Virus record (IMG/VR): IMGVR_UViG_3300042922_000274
Span: 1-34,326 of that record
DNA length: 34,326 nucleotides
Direction: 5' to 3' (one strand)
From: a virus
The notes beneath the pieces are model-generated. The model searched no databases. It saw only the letters and a program-made list of their open reading frames with translations, and was not told where the DNA came from. Of this stretch, positions 1-8,081 are shown piece by piece; the first letter of the stretch is position 1, and each line of letters starts with the position of its first letter. Made by a program: the position numbers and the translations under genes.

Positions 1-185
1 GCCGTATACATGTCAACTGTTGTCCATCCATTTTGCAAAGTAGCTGTAATCCAATCTTCTTGTACTTTATTAGCTTTATTGGCATCCAAAGAGTTAATTT
101 GTGCCCTAATATCAGAGTGAGCTGCAACGTCAACATTATGATCTTCTATCCTTTTCTTGGCCAGAATATAACTTAAAATATCCAT
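1..185 (-). CDS. Phage tail fibre or appendage protein, N-terminal part (runs off the window)
   Basis: The first 61 residues are visible and the gene continues beyond base 1. The start ATG (185-183) overlaps the stop of the upstream gene as TAATG, which suggests translational coupling. The stretch HNVDVAAHSDIRAQI (residues 17-31) resembles the HNxxxxAHxDIR segment seen near the start of many phage tail fibres, and WITATLQNGWT follows at about residue 46. Being downstream of the large distal tail gene also fits an appendage or receptor-binding role. The family is inferred from these short motifs only; it could also be a baseplate accessory protein. Confidence 0.6.
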   Translation of the reverse strand, partial: MDILSYILAKKRIEDHNVDVAAHSDIRAQINSLDANKANKVQEDWITATLQNGWTTVDMYT

Positions 186-490
186 TATATCACCACCCAT
201 CCAGTTCCATCCCACATAGATACTGATATGGTATCTATCTCAAAGTAAGTGGACCCTACTATAATATTAGAAGTCGGCTTTAAATCAGTCGACTTGCCGT
301 AATACTCCATGTTTGCTTTCTGTACTAATTTTGACAGGTCAACTGGATTGCCGTCAGCGTCATACAATACGGCTCTATTTGCACCATTAGACCCCTGGAG
401 CACCTCATATGTATCAGTTACTGGATTATAATATTGAGGTATTGGTTTTTGATTTAAGTCTTTTACAATGCTTTTAGTATTAAATGCCAT
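185..490 (-). CDS. Small phage tail or baseplate accessory protein (101 aa)
   Basis: A strong AGGAGG lies upstream of the ATG at 490. The protein is soluble, has no transmembrane segment and ends in a WDGTGWVVI motif, of the W-D-G-T-x-W type common at the C-termini of phage fibre and baseplate accessory proteins. The segment YYNPVTDTYEVLQG (residues 20-33) also recalls tail accessory proteins. It lies between the big distal tail protein and the tail fibre gene, in one operon with both. The exact role is unknown; assignment as a structural protein rests on context. Confidence 0.55.
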   Translation of the reverse strand: MAFNTKSIVKDLNQKPIPQYYNPVTDTYEVLQGSNGANRAVLYDADGNPVDLSKLVQKANMEYYGKSTDLKPTSNIIVGSTYFEIDTISVSMWDGTGWVVI

Positions 491-502
491 TATATCAACC
501 TC

Positions 503-3076
503 CTAACTATTTAATATTACTGTGTACATGAACTTTGTATTTTCACCTGATACAGTAAAGCTTGGTAATTTATTATTTATTGACAAAAGTGTTGGTGTAG
601 CATAGTTTTCAAGCTGCGTTACTAACACATCAAAGTTAAGACCTCTAAAGTAATCTGGAAGAACTATCTGTTTTTGAGTTGTCCCGGTAAGTACTTCATC
701 TTTACGGATATAGGTAAAATCATTATAAGCCTTTGTACCTTCTTCATACCCTACAATAATGCTTTCGTTTACATCTAACTCATACACGATGTCATCAAAG
801 TATGCATACATAATGTCATCTATGTTTATTGTTTTATTGGTATCAAAGTTGTCTGAAGCAGACATAACCACACGAATCCTATAAGTATGGTGTCCTGTTA
901 AAAATGCCGAAATAGATGTCCACGCTGTGCTTGATAATGTGAATTCCTGTATCGGCTCACTTGGATAGTCCACATCCTCTATAATTAATTTTCCTAAAAA
1001 TCTTGTTGGAACTCCTGACACCTTATATTTTAATGAAAATGTAGTATCTTTGGTCGGCATATAATTGAGAAAAACGCAATTAATATAGGTGTAATAGTAC
1101 CCGGTATAAAGATGTGTGTCCGGATTATAATTTGTGAGAATTAAACCTACTGCCGGGGTTCTTACTTGCAGTCCATAGGTTCCAGCATACTTCTGAGCGC
1201 TTGTAATTGTAATGTAATCTGCAGCGCTTCTGACCTGATTATTCTCAGCTTCTGACTTAGTTAAATCAACTCTAGTGTCTGCTAACAATCCTGTTTCAAA
1301 GTCATCAATTATATCTGTACCAGTTGGTACGTCTTCAAAAATTGGTATGCTGAACAGTCTCATAATGCCTCTACCGTCAATAACAGTATGCGAGCCATCA
1401 GCGTGCTGCACCAGTATCGAACCATCCCCCATTTGAGCATGTCCGCCATTTGCGAAATTAACTCTAATACCTGAAACAGTATCTATTGTTGCACCTTTGT
1501 ATGATACTGTGGATTTGATTACCGTTGGATCATTAAGAGTAAACACCGTTCCATCATATGATAATAAATTTTTAAAATTGAATGTGCCATCATCTAGATT
1601 TATCCAAGTACTATCATCCTCAGAAGATAATATGCCAGTCTTAACCATATCAGCAGTTATTATATTTGCTGCAATAATCATTGCTACTATTGTACCATCA
1701 GCTGATATTCCAGTTGTATATGGACCTGATACACCAGTTGAGCTGTACCCAAATCCACCTATACCCCACTTCCATACCTTTTGAGTCAGGTTAATATCTG
1801 GATTATCAGCTATGTATAATGCTTCATCAGTTTTTACAACATAACCACCAAGCATGTTAGCAATCAGCTCTGTTACATTTAATTGAGCCTGTTCCAGGGA
1901 AGTAAGTTTATCTCCTATTTCTTTTTCTACTTTACGTATTATGCTTGCTATTTTTTTATTTGTAGAACCTTTATATCCTTTAGCCCTTAAAGGAAGACCT
2001 TTAGCTGATAAGGTGCTTGCGCCTCTATATTTATAGCTGCTATATGTCACAATAGTATTTAATATATTTCCATCCCTATCAATTTGTGTTAATGCATCTC
2101 CGGCTTCTAAAGCCGGATTACCTTGCCATCTACTCTCATAAGGTGTAAATATTGTGTCTTTTACATTGTCAAATATGTTAGGCAAGACTGTTTCATAACT
2201 ACCTTGCAAAAGCGGATTATCACTTAAGTCAACAGCATAGTCATCTGTTCCGGTTAAATATGTAACCTCTTCTCCATTTTCATCTGTTACAGTGGACATT
2301 ATACCTTTTATTTGAACAAGATCTTCACGAGGTTTAAAATCAAATCGATTCGCAGGACTTAAAGTTAGTCCTGTTGATGTATACCATTTTATTTCAAGAG
2401 CGCCATACCTGTTTATCTTAGCAAAACAACCAGCTAATTCAGCAACATATCCTATAATATCCCTGAAGGTATAATCACCTTCTGGTCTATTTTGTACAAC
2501 ATAATCTTTGTTAGGAAAGTTAACTGTACCAGGTTGAACATCACAAACACTGCAGGCATTTAGATAAATCTGATATAGATTAGCTGGGTAAGATAATTGA
2601 GACAGACTATAAGGCTTATCAAATTCAACCATATTGTCTATTGCTTTAAGCCTTATAGTATTTCTTGATTTAACAGGCTCGTCTATATTAAATCTTCCTA
2701 ATGGCGCGTACTCATAGCTTTCCGTTTCAAATTCTAAAGGCTGGGAAGTATTTAAAAAATATACTTCCGAGAGAACTTCACTGCTTTCTTCTGATAACAT
2801 TAATCCAACTTGTGGTATTACAGTTGCACCTTCAAAAGTAATTAAATCATGTTCAGGCTTTCTGAATAATTCAAATTCAAATGTACTTGCTACGGTGCCT
2901 CCAATTGTAAAATTATCACCTGTCTGAGTACTTTCTGCAAAAATAATAGAGCCCCCAACTATATCTTTGTCAGAAAGCTCTAGTGTTCCGGTAGAATGTT
3001 GTATTTGAACTAATAACTTAAATGTTCTTGTTGTTTCTTTAATTTTATTTTGAAATTCTGTAGTTACTGGATACAT
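503..3076 (-). CDS. Distal tail / tail-associated protein (857 aa)
   Basis: This large gene follows the tape measure and a small tail gene, the usual place of the tail tip or tail-lysin-like protein of Firmicutes siphophages. The N-terminal ~230 residues (from MYPVTTEFQNKI) look like a baseplate hub domain. Residues ~440-560 hold the pattern found in this family, with ITADMVKTGILSS and a following INLDDGTFNF. The C-terminal ~300 residues (about 590-857) are beta-rich and could be a carbohydrate-binding or receptor-binding region. No peptidase or hydrolase catalytic motif is recognised. The start at 3076 has a moderate GGCGGTGA ribosome binding site. Confidence 0.8.
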   Translation of the reverse strand: MYPVTTEFQNKIKETTRTFKLLVQIQHSTGTLELSDKDIVGGSIIFAESTQTGDNFTIGGTVASTFEFELFRKPEHDLITFEGATVIPQVGLMLSEESSEVLSEVYFLNTSQPLEFETESYEYAPLGRFNIDEPVKSRNTIRLKAIDNMVEFDKPYSLSQLSYPANLYQIYLNACSVCDVQPGTVNFPNKDYVVQNRPEGDYTFRDIIGYVAELAGCFAKINRYGALEIKWYTSTGLTLSPANRFDFKPREDLVQIKGIMSTVTDENGEEVTYLTGTDDYAVDLSDNPLLQGSYETVLPNIFDNVKDTIFTPYESRWQGNPALEAGDALTQIDRDGNILNTIVTYSSYKYRGASTLSAKGLPLRAKGYKGSTNKKIASIIRKVEKEIGDKLTSLEQAQLNVTELIANMLGGYVVKTDEALYIADNPDINLTQKVWKWGIGGFGYSSTGVSGPYTTGISADGTIVAMIIAANIITADMVKTGILSSEDDSTWINLDDGTFNFKNLLSYDGTVFTLNDPTVIKSTVSYKGATIDTVSGIRVNFANGGHAQMGDGSILVQHADGSHTVIDGRGIMRLFSIPIFEDVPTGTDIIDDFETGLLADTRVDLTKSEAENNQVRSAADYITITSAQKYAGTYGLQVRTPAVGLILTNYNPDTHLYTGYYYTYINCVFLNYMPTKDTTFSLKYKVSGVPTRFLGKLIIEDVDYPSEPIQEFTLSSTAWTSISAFLTGHHTYRIRVVMSASDNFDTNKTINIDDIMYAYFDDIVYELDVNESIIVGYEEGTKAYNDFTYIRKDEVLTGTTQKQIVLPDYFRGLNFDVLVTQLENYATPTLLSINNKLPSFTVSGENTKFMYTVILNS

Positions 3077-3088
3077 ACATTCACCGCC

Positions 3089-3445
3089 TTAATATTCTGT
3101 AAGATTACAACTTACATCCCAACGAATTTTATTATAATCATCATTGTACTTAACCATTTCAATATTTCTATCGCCGGCATACATTGTCTTAGTAACAAAT
3201 CCTACTTCAGTTAGTATTGTTGCTTGAAAATTATCAGGAGTTGTAGCAGATTTAATCGTAGAAAGTTGAGAGCTTGTTATAGCTTTCCATTCTACTTCTG
3301 CCTTAAATATACCTTGTCTTACTCGATCTCTTTGAAATACACCTAACTCATTTCTATTAGAATCCTCTGAATCTAAATCAAAATTAGGTATTTTAAATTT
3401 AGAAGGTGAAGGAAGATCCACACCATCAATATTAATTAATGCCAT
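3089..3445 (-). CDS. Small tail protein, DUF6711-like (118 aa)
   Basis: It starts with a strong GGGAGGTG ribosome binding site. The N-terminus MALINIDGVDLPSPSKFKIP matches the pattern of small tail proteins in which a short strand is followed by G-V-x-L-P-x-P-x-x-F, and an internal VEWKAIT strand also fits (DUF6711-like). It lies between the tape measure and the distal tail protein, so it is probably a tail-tip or distal-tail adaptor. The family call is from memory of the pattern, not from a search. Confidence 0.65.
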   Translation of the reverse strand: MALINIDGVDLPSPSKFKIPNFDLDSEDSNRNELGVFQRDRVRQGIFKAEVEWKAITSSQLSTIKSATTPDNFQATILTEVGFVTKTMYAGDRNIEMVKYNDDYNKIRWDVSCNLTEY

Positions 3446-3457
3446 CTCTGCACCTCC

Positions 3458-5761
3458 CTATACATCTACTACAGTTTTTCCGTTTATTCGAGATTGTCTG
3501 TTTATACCCGATACTACTTTATCAAGTATAGTATCTTCACCAAATTTTACATTTAGGTATATATCTCCGCCACCTACATTCCCAACAGCACTATTAACCG
3601 CTGTGGTTATCATTCCAAGTAAATCATCAAGAGGAGAAATAACTTCTCTCTGTGTCCTATTATCGCCTACCACAGCCATAAATGGGTTGTTTACGTCTGT
3701 AATGGCACCTGTTGCCAGTCTTGGTATATTTGGAATATCTACACCCCAAGTTTTTCCACCAAAGCCTGGAACCCAACTTGGAACATCTATACTTAGACTA
3801 TTTAAGCCATCTATAATTCTATTAACTGCATCTATTATTAGATTTAAAGGAGTCTTTGCAATCTCCCAGAGAGTTCCAAACGTCCCTTTAAATATAGTTC
3901 TAATACCTTCCCAGGCCTTTCTCCAGTTAGCAGTAAATACTCCCGTTATAAAAGTAATTAAGCCATCAAACGAAAGCTGCAGTCCTTCTATTATCGACTT
4001 TATAGACTTACCTATAAACTCAAACACTGGCTTGAATGTACTGCTCAGCCATGTTGTAATTGGTTTTAATACGTTATACCAAAGAAATTCAAAAGTCTTT
4101 ATTACAGCTTCTACTGAAAACTTTAATATATTAATAAGTAACTTAGCCAAAGCTTCAAAAATTGGAGAAAGAACTGATAGTATGAACTTTCCTAAAGGCT
4201 CTAATACATATTCCCATAACCATTTAACTGAGTAGGAAATGCCATCAAAAGCTGTTTTTAATACATCAATTAACACTGCAGCCACAGGAAGAATTACACT
4301 CTGCCACAGCCAAGTTAAAACATCACCTAATGTTTGAATAACAGGAGTTAGTGCTGTTTTTATTTTCTCCCAGATTTTGTCAATACTTGCCCTGAATTCA
4401 TCATTTGTCTTATACGCAGTTATAAAAGCACCTACTAAGGCACCAATTGCTGCGGCAACAGCAATCATTGGATGTGCTAATAAAGTTGCCCACGCTAATT
4501 TTACTGTTGTCATTAAAACCTTAAATGAAGCTGCTAGACCACTAATTCCGTTATAAGCTGCAAGTCCAACTAAAGCTCCTACTATTGCGCCTATAGCTGG
4601 GAGTATAATATTTTTATTCTCAACAATAATATTTTTCATATTTGTAAATGCAGTTCTTATTTTTTCAGCTGCTTCTGCTGCCTTAGTAGCCATCTGTCCC
4701 ATAGCACCGCCAGTACCATCATCAGATTGCGCTACTAATGGATTTTCAATACCTTCTAAACCGCCAGCTACAGCTCCTGATCCATCATCAACTTTACCTA
4801 ACTTATTTATTTCATCAAATCCAGCTAATGCTCCTTTTGCTTTTTTACCAGCTTCTTCGGTTGCATCTCCTAGATCTGTTACAGCTGCGGATTGTGATTG
4901 TGTTTGTTTTGTTTGTACTTGAGAAGACTTTCCAAACAATGCCTGAGTAAATGCTGCTAAACTTGCAGTAATACTCTCTAATTTGCTGGCCAAGGAAGTT
5001 AAAGCCGGTAAGGCTATATTGTAAATAGGCAAAAATGCCTGTCCTAAATTTAGACGTATGTTTTTTAATGTGGCAAGGAACATCTGTTGTTTTGTTTGAG
5101 TTGTCCCGGCAAGACTATTGCCATATTTTGTGTTTGCCTGTTCAAGAATAGCCATTAAACGTATTTGTTGCTGCTCCTGGAAGGTTAACTGTTGCCAACT
5201 ACGACCGTTTGCAAACTGTTTAAAAGCCTTAGTTGACTCCAACATTGCAACATTAACATTAATTCCAAGGTCTTCTATTGATTCTGTATTGCCTAGCAAA
5301 CCGGATCTAATACGCTCCATAGTATCTTCAATAGTTCTTCCGGTTGCACTTGCCACAACAGCTGATGCCTTTAACAAATCTGTTGTATATTTTTCTGTTT
5401 CTGCAGCTCCGGATGTGAAAGTGTTTATTAAGTTACTATATGTAGCTCCGTATTTATAAGCTTCTTCTCTAGCCATACCAAATCCTTTTGACTGGGTTTT
5501 CGCCCAAACGTTGAACGTGGCAGCATTTCCTTGCATTGTGCGCTGAATTTGTAGTATAGAACTTTCAACGGTCATTGCAGCCTTTGTACTGTCTTTTATA
5601 CCTTTGCCAATTGCAAGTGTTCCTATTGCAAATTTTATTCCAGCCATTGCTTTATTAATACCAGATTGGAATGAGCTCATTTTTTGCTGAGCTTTATTAA
5701 ATTCTTTATATAATCCACTGAAATCACCGCCACCGCGGACAATAAAATTTGATTTTGCCAT
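3458..5761 (-). CDS. Tail tape measure protein (767 aa)
   Basis: This long gene between the tail chaperones and the distal tail genes is the expected tape measure. The N-terminal third is alpha-helical and Gln/Ala-rich. Residues ~385-450 hold two hydrophobic Gly/Ala-rich stretches (IGAIVGALVGLAAYNG and AAAIGALVGAFITAY). A series of W/F-x-x-V-L-x-P repeats follows at ~475-620. A start with AAAGGAGGTGAATAT supports position 5761. By the known rule of roughly 1.5 angstrom per residue, the tail would be about 110-115 nm long; this is an inference. It is preceded by a terminator belonging to the neighbouring cargo gene, so its mRNA must come from read-through. Confidence 0.92.
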   Translation of the reverse strand: MAKSNFIVRGGGDFSGLYKEFNKAQQKMSSFQSGINKAMAGIKFAIGTLAIGKGIKDSTKAAMTVESSILQIQRTMQGNAATFNVWAKTQSKGFGMAREEAYKYGATYSNLINTFTSGAAETEKYTTDLLKASAVVASATGRTIEDTMERIRSGLLGNTESIEDLGINVNVAMLESTKAFKQFANGRSWQQLTFQEQQQIRLMAILEQANTKYGNSLAGTTQTKQQMFLATLKNIRLNLGQAFLPIYNIALPALTSLASKLESITASLAAFTQALFGKSSQVQTKQTQSQSAAVTDLGDATEEAGKKAKGALAGFDEINKLGKVDDGSGAVAGGLEGIENPLVAQSDDGTGGAMGQMATKAAEAAEKIRTAFTNMKNIIVENKNIILPAIGAIVGALVGLAAYNGISGLAASFKVLMTTVKLAWATLLAHPMIAVAAAIGALVGAFITAYKTNDEFRASIDKIWEKIKTALTPVIQTLGDVLTWLWQSVILPVAAVLIDVLKTAFDGISYSVKWLWEYVLEPLGKFILSVLSPIFEALAKLLINILKFSVEAVIKTFEFLWYNVLKPITTWLSSTFKPVFEFIGKSIKSIIEGLQLSFDGLITFITGVFTANWRKAWEGIRTIFKGTFGTLWEIAKTPLNLIIDAVNRIIDGLNSLSIDVPSWVPGFGGKTWGVDIPNIPRLATGAITDVNNPFMAVVGDNRTQREVISPLDDLLGMITTAVNSAVGNVGGGDIYLNVKFGEDTILDKVVSGINRQSRINGKTVVDV

Positions 5762-5783
5762 ATATTCACCTCCTTTGAGGTAT

Positions 5784-5810
5784 TAAAAAAGCACCTACTA
5801 AGTAAGTGCT
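5784..5810 (-). terminator. Rho-independent terminator after the cargo gene
   Basis: On the - strand, AGCACTTAC (5810-5802) pairs with GTAGGTGCT (5798-5790) around a 3-nt loop, with one G-U pair. Six T residues follow. The hairpin overlaps the stop codon of the 148-aa gene and lies just before the tape measure ribosome binding site. Confidence 0.88.
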
Positions 5811-6255
5811 ACAAGATTAAATTATTATCTGTTTCTATAAACTTGTTTATTTCTTTTGCAAATTTATCAAAATTAGCAGCCCACTTATCTTCTAAAATAA
5901 CAATGCTTTTATTTGAATCGTAAGTGATTACTAATATCCTAAAATCTTTTTTCTTTTTCTTACTTCCTATTCCTGTCATTCCACCAACTATAGTCCCTAA
6001 TGGACCAGCTATTAGAGTTCCTATTACTGCTCTACCAACTATACTTTTATCCTTTTCAACAATTTCTTTTTCTGTAAATATTCTTACACTATTTATTTTG
6101 TTTAGACTTAATTCAGCTGTTTTTTTCTTGTCCGTTACCGATTTAAACACAATATTGCTTTCTTCAACATCAGCTTGAATTATTTCTTCTTGGCCGTATA
6201 AACTTATACCTTCAACGTGAGAGCCTATTAATATAGTCCTACCAAACAGTGACAT
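5809..6255 (-). CDS. Glycine-zipper cargo (moron) protein, 148 aa
   Basis: This gene interrupts the tail operon between the tail chaperones and the tape measure, where structural operons normally have nothing. It has a strong AGGAGGT ribosome binding site, its own promoter-like sequence (6285-6313) and its own terminator (5790-5810), the hallmarks of a moron expressed from the prophage. The first ~65 residues are beta-rich. Residues ~72-96 form a Gly-rich, possibly membrane-active segment (RAVIGTLIAGPLGTIVGGMT) followed by a GSKKKKK basic cluster. A beta-alpha C-terminus follows. Similar proteins with a G-x-x-x-G stretch and a Lys patch occur in Firmicutes chromosomes. Function is unknown; superinfection exclusion or host-surface alteration is a guess from context. 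Confidence 0.75.
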   Translation of the reverse strand: MSLFGRTILIGSHVEGISLYGQEEIIQADVEESNIVFKSVTDKKKTAELSLNKINSVRIFTEKEIVEKDKSIVGRAVIGTLIAGPLGTIVGGMTGIGSKKKKKDFRILVITYDSNKSIVILEDKWAANFDKFAKEINKFIETDNNLIL

Positions 6256-6264
6256 AAAATACCT

Positions 6265-6305
6265 CCTAAGAATTAATTACTTATATTGTATATAACATTC
6301 TTAGG
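6265..6305 (-). repeat. Perfect 9-bp inverted repeat overlapping the ribosome binding site of the cargo gene
   Basis: CCTAAGAAT at 6265-6273 is matched by ATTCTTAGG at 6297-6305. The arms flank the -10 element of the putative cargo promoter. On the - strand RNA the 3' arm ends in AGG, the first three bases of AGGAGGT (6267-6261), so folding of a long read-through mRNA would partly hide the ribosome binding site. Confidence 0.7.
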
Positions 6306-6313
6306 AATTACAA
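6285..6313 (-). promoter_or_regulatory. Putative promoter of the cargo gene
   Basis: On the - strand a -35-like TTGTAA (6313-6308) is followed by a 17-base spacer and a -10-like TACAAT (6290-6285, five of six matches to TATAAT). A transcript would start near 6278, about 23 bases before the start codon at 6255. The -35 overlaps the end of the upstream coding region. Confidence 0.55.
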
Positions 6314-6645
6314 GTAATAACTTCTCCACCAAATATTGCATTTAGGGCTTTAACTTTTTCAAACATCTGTTCATCAGACATTTCTTTCTTTTGCTTTTCT
6401 GTGTTCAATATTTTTTCGATATCAACTTTCTTTTGCCATACCCAACGGCTAATTAAATATGCTTGATATATGCTTGTTTTCTGTACCAATTTCTTTTCAT
6501 CCATATAGGCTTTAGCATACACATTTAATATTTTGGGAGTTATTTTCAAAAAATCAAAATAATTAATCCCTATACGGGCAGCTGCTTTTAAGCATTCTTC
6601 TTCATAGTCGCATTCGCTTATTTCTTCTTCGCTGCCCTCTGCAAG
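6301..6645 (-). CDS. Tail assembly chaperone, gpT-like extension made by -1 frameshifting
   Basis: This frame has no good start of its own with a ribosome binding site. It is entered by a -1 shift from the upstream chaperone gene at an A-AAA-AAC heptamer (6651-6645), giving a fusion of about 217 residues (103 from the first frame, 114 from this one). The extension reads CLKAAARIGINYFDFLKITP near its start, which fits the gpT pattern of an aromatic-D-F/W-x-x-x-TP motif followed by a helix. The pair corresponds to lambda gpG/gpGT, which bind the tape measure and recruit tail-tube subunits. The stop at 6303-6301 overlaps the promoter region of the cargo gene. Confidence 0.85.
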   Translation of the reverse strand, partial: LAEGSEEEISECDYEEECLKAAARIGINYFDFLKITPKILNVYAKAYMDEKKLVQKTSIYQAYLISRWVWQKKVDIEKILNTEKQKKEMSDEQMFEKVKALNAIFGGEVITCNS

Positions 6646-6651
6646 TTTTTT
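6576..6651 (-). promoter_or_regulatory. Programmed -1 ribosomal frameshift site: slippery heptamer plus downstream stem
   Basis: The heptamer AAAAAAC (6651-6645) is in the correct phase (A AAA AAC). Seven bases later GGGCAGC (6637-6631) can pair perfectly with GCTGCCC (6582-6576), leaving a 48-base loop that could hold further structure or a pseudoknot. The zero-frame stop TAA lies at 6620-6618, inside this loop. Confidence 0.85.
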
Positions 6652-6953
6652 GCGCGATCTTTTTCATCCGCTTCTTTTCCATACGTTTCTTCCATTAATG
6701 GTTGCAATACTTCAATTGCTCCTTTTACACCTATATGCTTGTCTATTAATTCAGTTGTTTTTTCTAATGTCAACTCTTTGTCTTCATGAATTAAAGCACA
6801 ATGAATAATAGCCGGCATATAATCTTCCATGTCTTCATTTTCATAATCAAGTTTTGCAAGACTTTTCCCAGTTATTTTTTTAAAAAGTTGCAATCCTTGA
6901 AACCCTAATAAAAGATTGCGTGTTTTGTCTAATTCAATTGGTATGTAAATCAT
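6618..6953 (-). CDS. Tail assembly chaperone, gpG-like (111 aa)
   Basis: This is the short, major product of the chaperone pair. It starts with AGGAGGGAACGAT before the ATG at 6953. The acidic, helical sequence includes LGFQGLQLFKKITGKSLAKL (residues 17-36), typical of the small tail chaperones of Firmicutes siphophages. It ends ...QRAAKKK, just after the slippery site. It is located directly between the tail-tube and tape measure genes, as in lambda and its relatives. Both the short and the frameshifted product are expected during tail assembly and are absent from the virion. Confidence 0.88.
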   Translation of the reverse strand: MIYIPIELDKTRNLLLGFQGLQLFKKITGKSLAKLDYENEDMEDYMPAIIHCALIHEDKELTLEKTTELIDKHIGVKGAIEVLQPLMEETYGKEADEKDRAKNLQRAAKKK

Positions 6954-6973
6954 ATCGTTCCCTCCTAATTTAA

Positions 6974-6999
6974 AATAAAAAGCCAGGTTATCCTGGCTT
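6974..6999 (-). terminator. Terminator hairpin after the tail-tube gene
   Basis: On the - strand AAGCCAGG (6999-6992) pairs perfectly with CCTGGCTT (6987-6980) around a 4-nt loop, followed by TTTATTTT. It overlaps the stop codon of the tail-tube gene. Partial termination here would raise tail-tube mRNA relative to the downstream chaperone and tape measure genes. Confidence 0.88.
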
Positions 7000-7423
7000 A
7001 TACAGTTATTGTTAACGTTGGTTTTCCAGAAACTTTAATTGTAGCACTAAATGCTAAAGGATCTTCTAGGTCAGCACTTGTGCTAAACCCTGTAACGACA
7101 CCTTTAAAGTCCCATGTTGCTTTAAGTTCAGTAGGAAATACTATCTGAAAGTCAGATACTGCTCCACTTTCAAATAGGTCATAGAGTTCCTTTTGTCCTT
7201 TACCGGTTGTTGGATCAAATAATCCCTCTAAAGGAACTTCGCCACCGTCTTTAAATCCACCAATAAATTCTCGATAGCCACCTTCACTATCAAGGGTTGT
7301 TACATCCATAGTATCAGCAGATAATTCCAAACCTCCTATAGATGATAAATTACCTACTGGTACAGGTGATGGAGTTGGACCTTTGCCTATATTAAATTTA
7401 GTGCCTAAAGCTCTAATTTTCAT
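6998..7423 (-). CDS. Major tail tube protein (141 aa)
   Basis: The gene lies between the tail terminator gene and the tail chaperones, the canonical position of the tail tube gene. The protein is beta-rich with the pattern of lambda gpV-like tubes: LELSADTMDVTTLDSEGGYR (residues ~33-52), GGFKDGGEVPLEG, and a C-terminal SATIKVSGKPTLT strand. The strong-stem terminator immediately downstream fits a protein needed in hundreds of copies. The ribosome binding site is AGAGAGGAA. Confidence 0.9.
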   Translation of the reverse strand: MKIRALGTKFNIGKGPTPSPVPVGNLSSIGGLELSADTMDVTTLDSEGGYREFIGGFKDGGEVPLEGLFDPTTGKGQKELYDLFESGAVSDFQIVFPTELKATWDFKGVVTGFSTSADLEDPLAFSATIKVSGKPTLTITV

Positions 7424-7440
7424 ATTTTATTCCTCTCTTT

Positions 7441-7824
7441 CTAAATATAAATTGTAAAATCAATAATTCCTCGGTTTATGCCAAGTTCATTTTCCCATGT
7501 CTCATCAATGTTATTTATGTCTATATCCTCAACAAAAAACTTTGTCAAGCTGCCGATTTCTCGTTGAGCCATCCCAATAAGTAATTCTTTGACTTGTTTT
7601 CTAATCCTTACCATGTCTGAATACTTAACAGCCATGACCGAAAACATATAGCTTATAGACTCTTTGTTTGTGTACCCTTCAAGTGTTTTAATAGGCTTAG
7701 TGCTAATTCTTGCATATACTAGATACGGTCCAGTAGCTCCCTCAGGTGCGTTGGTAGGGTAGATTTTGTCTTTGATATCAATAATGTTTGTATTTAATTC
7801 ATATTTTAAAGCTGTTTCCATCAC
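7441..7824 (-). CDS. Tail terminator / completion protein, DUF3168-like (126-127 aa)
   Basis: The gene lies between the HK97 gp10-like and tail-tube genes. The fold pattern is of the tail-terminator family (gpU / DUF3168): an N-terminal helix, TNAPEGATGPYLVYARIST with the conserved P-Y-V/L-V-Y strand, then a long helix RIRKQVKELLIG, and a C-terminal beta strand GIIDFTIYI. It would cap the tail tube and bind the head connector. GTG (7824) and ATG (7821) are both possible starts; GTGATG overlaps the upstream stop. Confidence 0.75.
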   Translation of the reverse strand: MMETALKYELNTNIIDIKDKIYPTNAPEGATGPYLVYARISTKPIKTLEGYTNKESISYMFSVMAVKYSDMVRIRKQVKELLIGMAQREIGSLTKFFVEDIDINNIDETWENELGINRGIIDFTIYI

Positions 7825-8081
7825 TTCAACCCCCTGAGTTCATCAAAACCAAATCCACAAAGCACTCTTTTCCCCAACTCTTTTTTTAATTGCTTATTTA
7901 TATTCTCTTCTAAACTTGTGCCTATTTGAATATCTACCAGATTAATAGATATATGGGGTTTTACGATTTTTGAGGGCGAAGTCAAGGCCATAACTCCACA
8001 AGCTACCATTCTTTTATTATCACAATTATCTTTATGTTTACATTTTTCACAACTTTCGTGTAGTTTGCTGAATCCCATCAC
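7821..8081 (-). CDS. Small Cys-rich protein of the head-tail connector region (85-86 aa)
   Basis: I do not recognise the family. The N-terminus carries a Cys cluster, C-x2-C-x5-C-x7-C (CEKCKHKDNCDNKRMVACG), which could bind zinc. The rest is helical with a basic C-terminus. The genes on both sides (gp10-like and tail terminator) are overlapped by GTGATG/TGA junctions, so it is translated as part of the connector block. A structural or assembly role is inferred from position only. The start is GTG at 8081 or ATG at 8078. Confidence 0.6.
   Translation of the reverse strand: MMGFSKLHESCEKCKHKDNCDNKRMVACGVMALTSPSKIVKPHISINLVDIQIGTSLEENINKQLKKELGKRVLCGFGFDELRGLK

Noticed and set aside
1497-1784. 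Plus-strand frame of 95 aa opposite the distal tail gene
   Set aside because: It is an antisense shadow of a well-supported tail gene, with no ribosome binding site or domain.
3603-4235. Plus-strand frame of 210 aa opposite the tape measure gene
   Set aside because: Antisense to the tape measure; its hydrophobic composition is that of a reverse-read helical protein.
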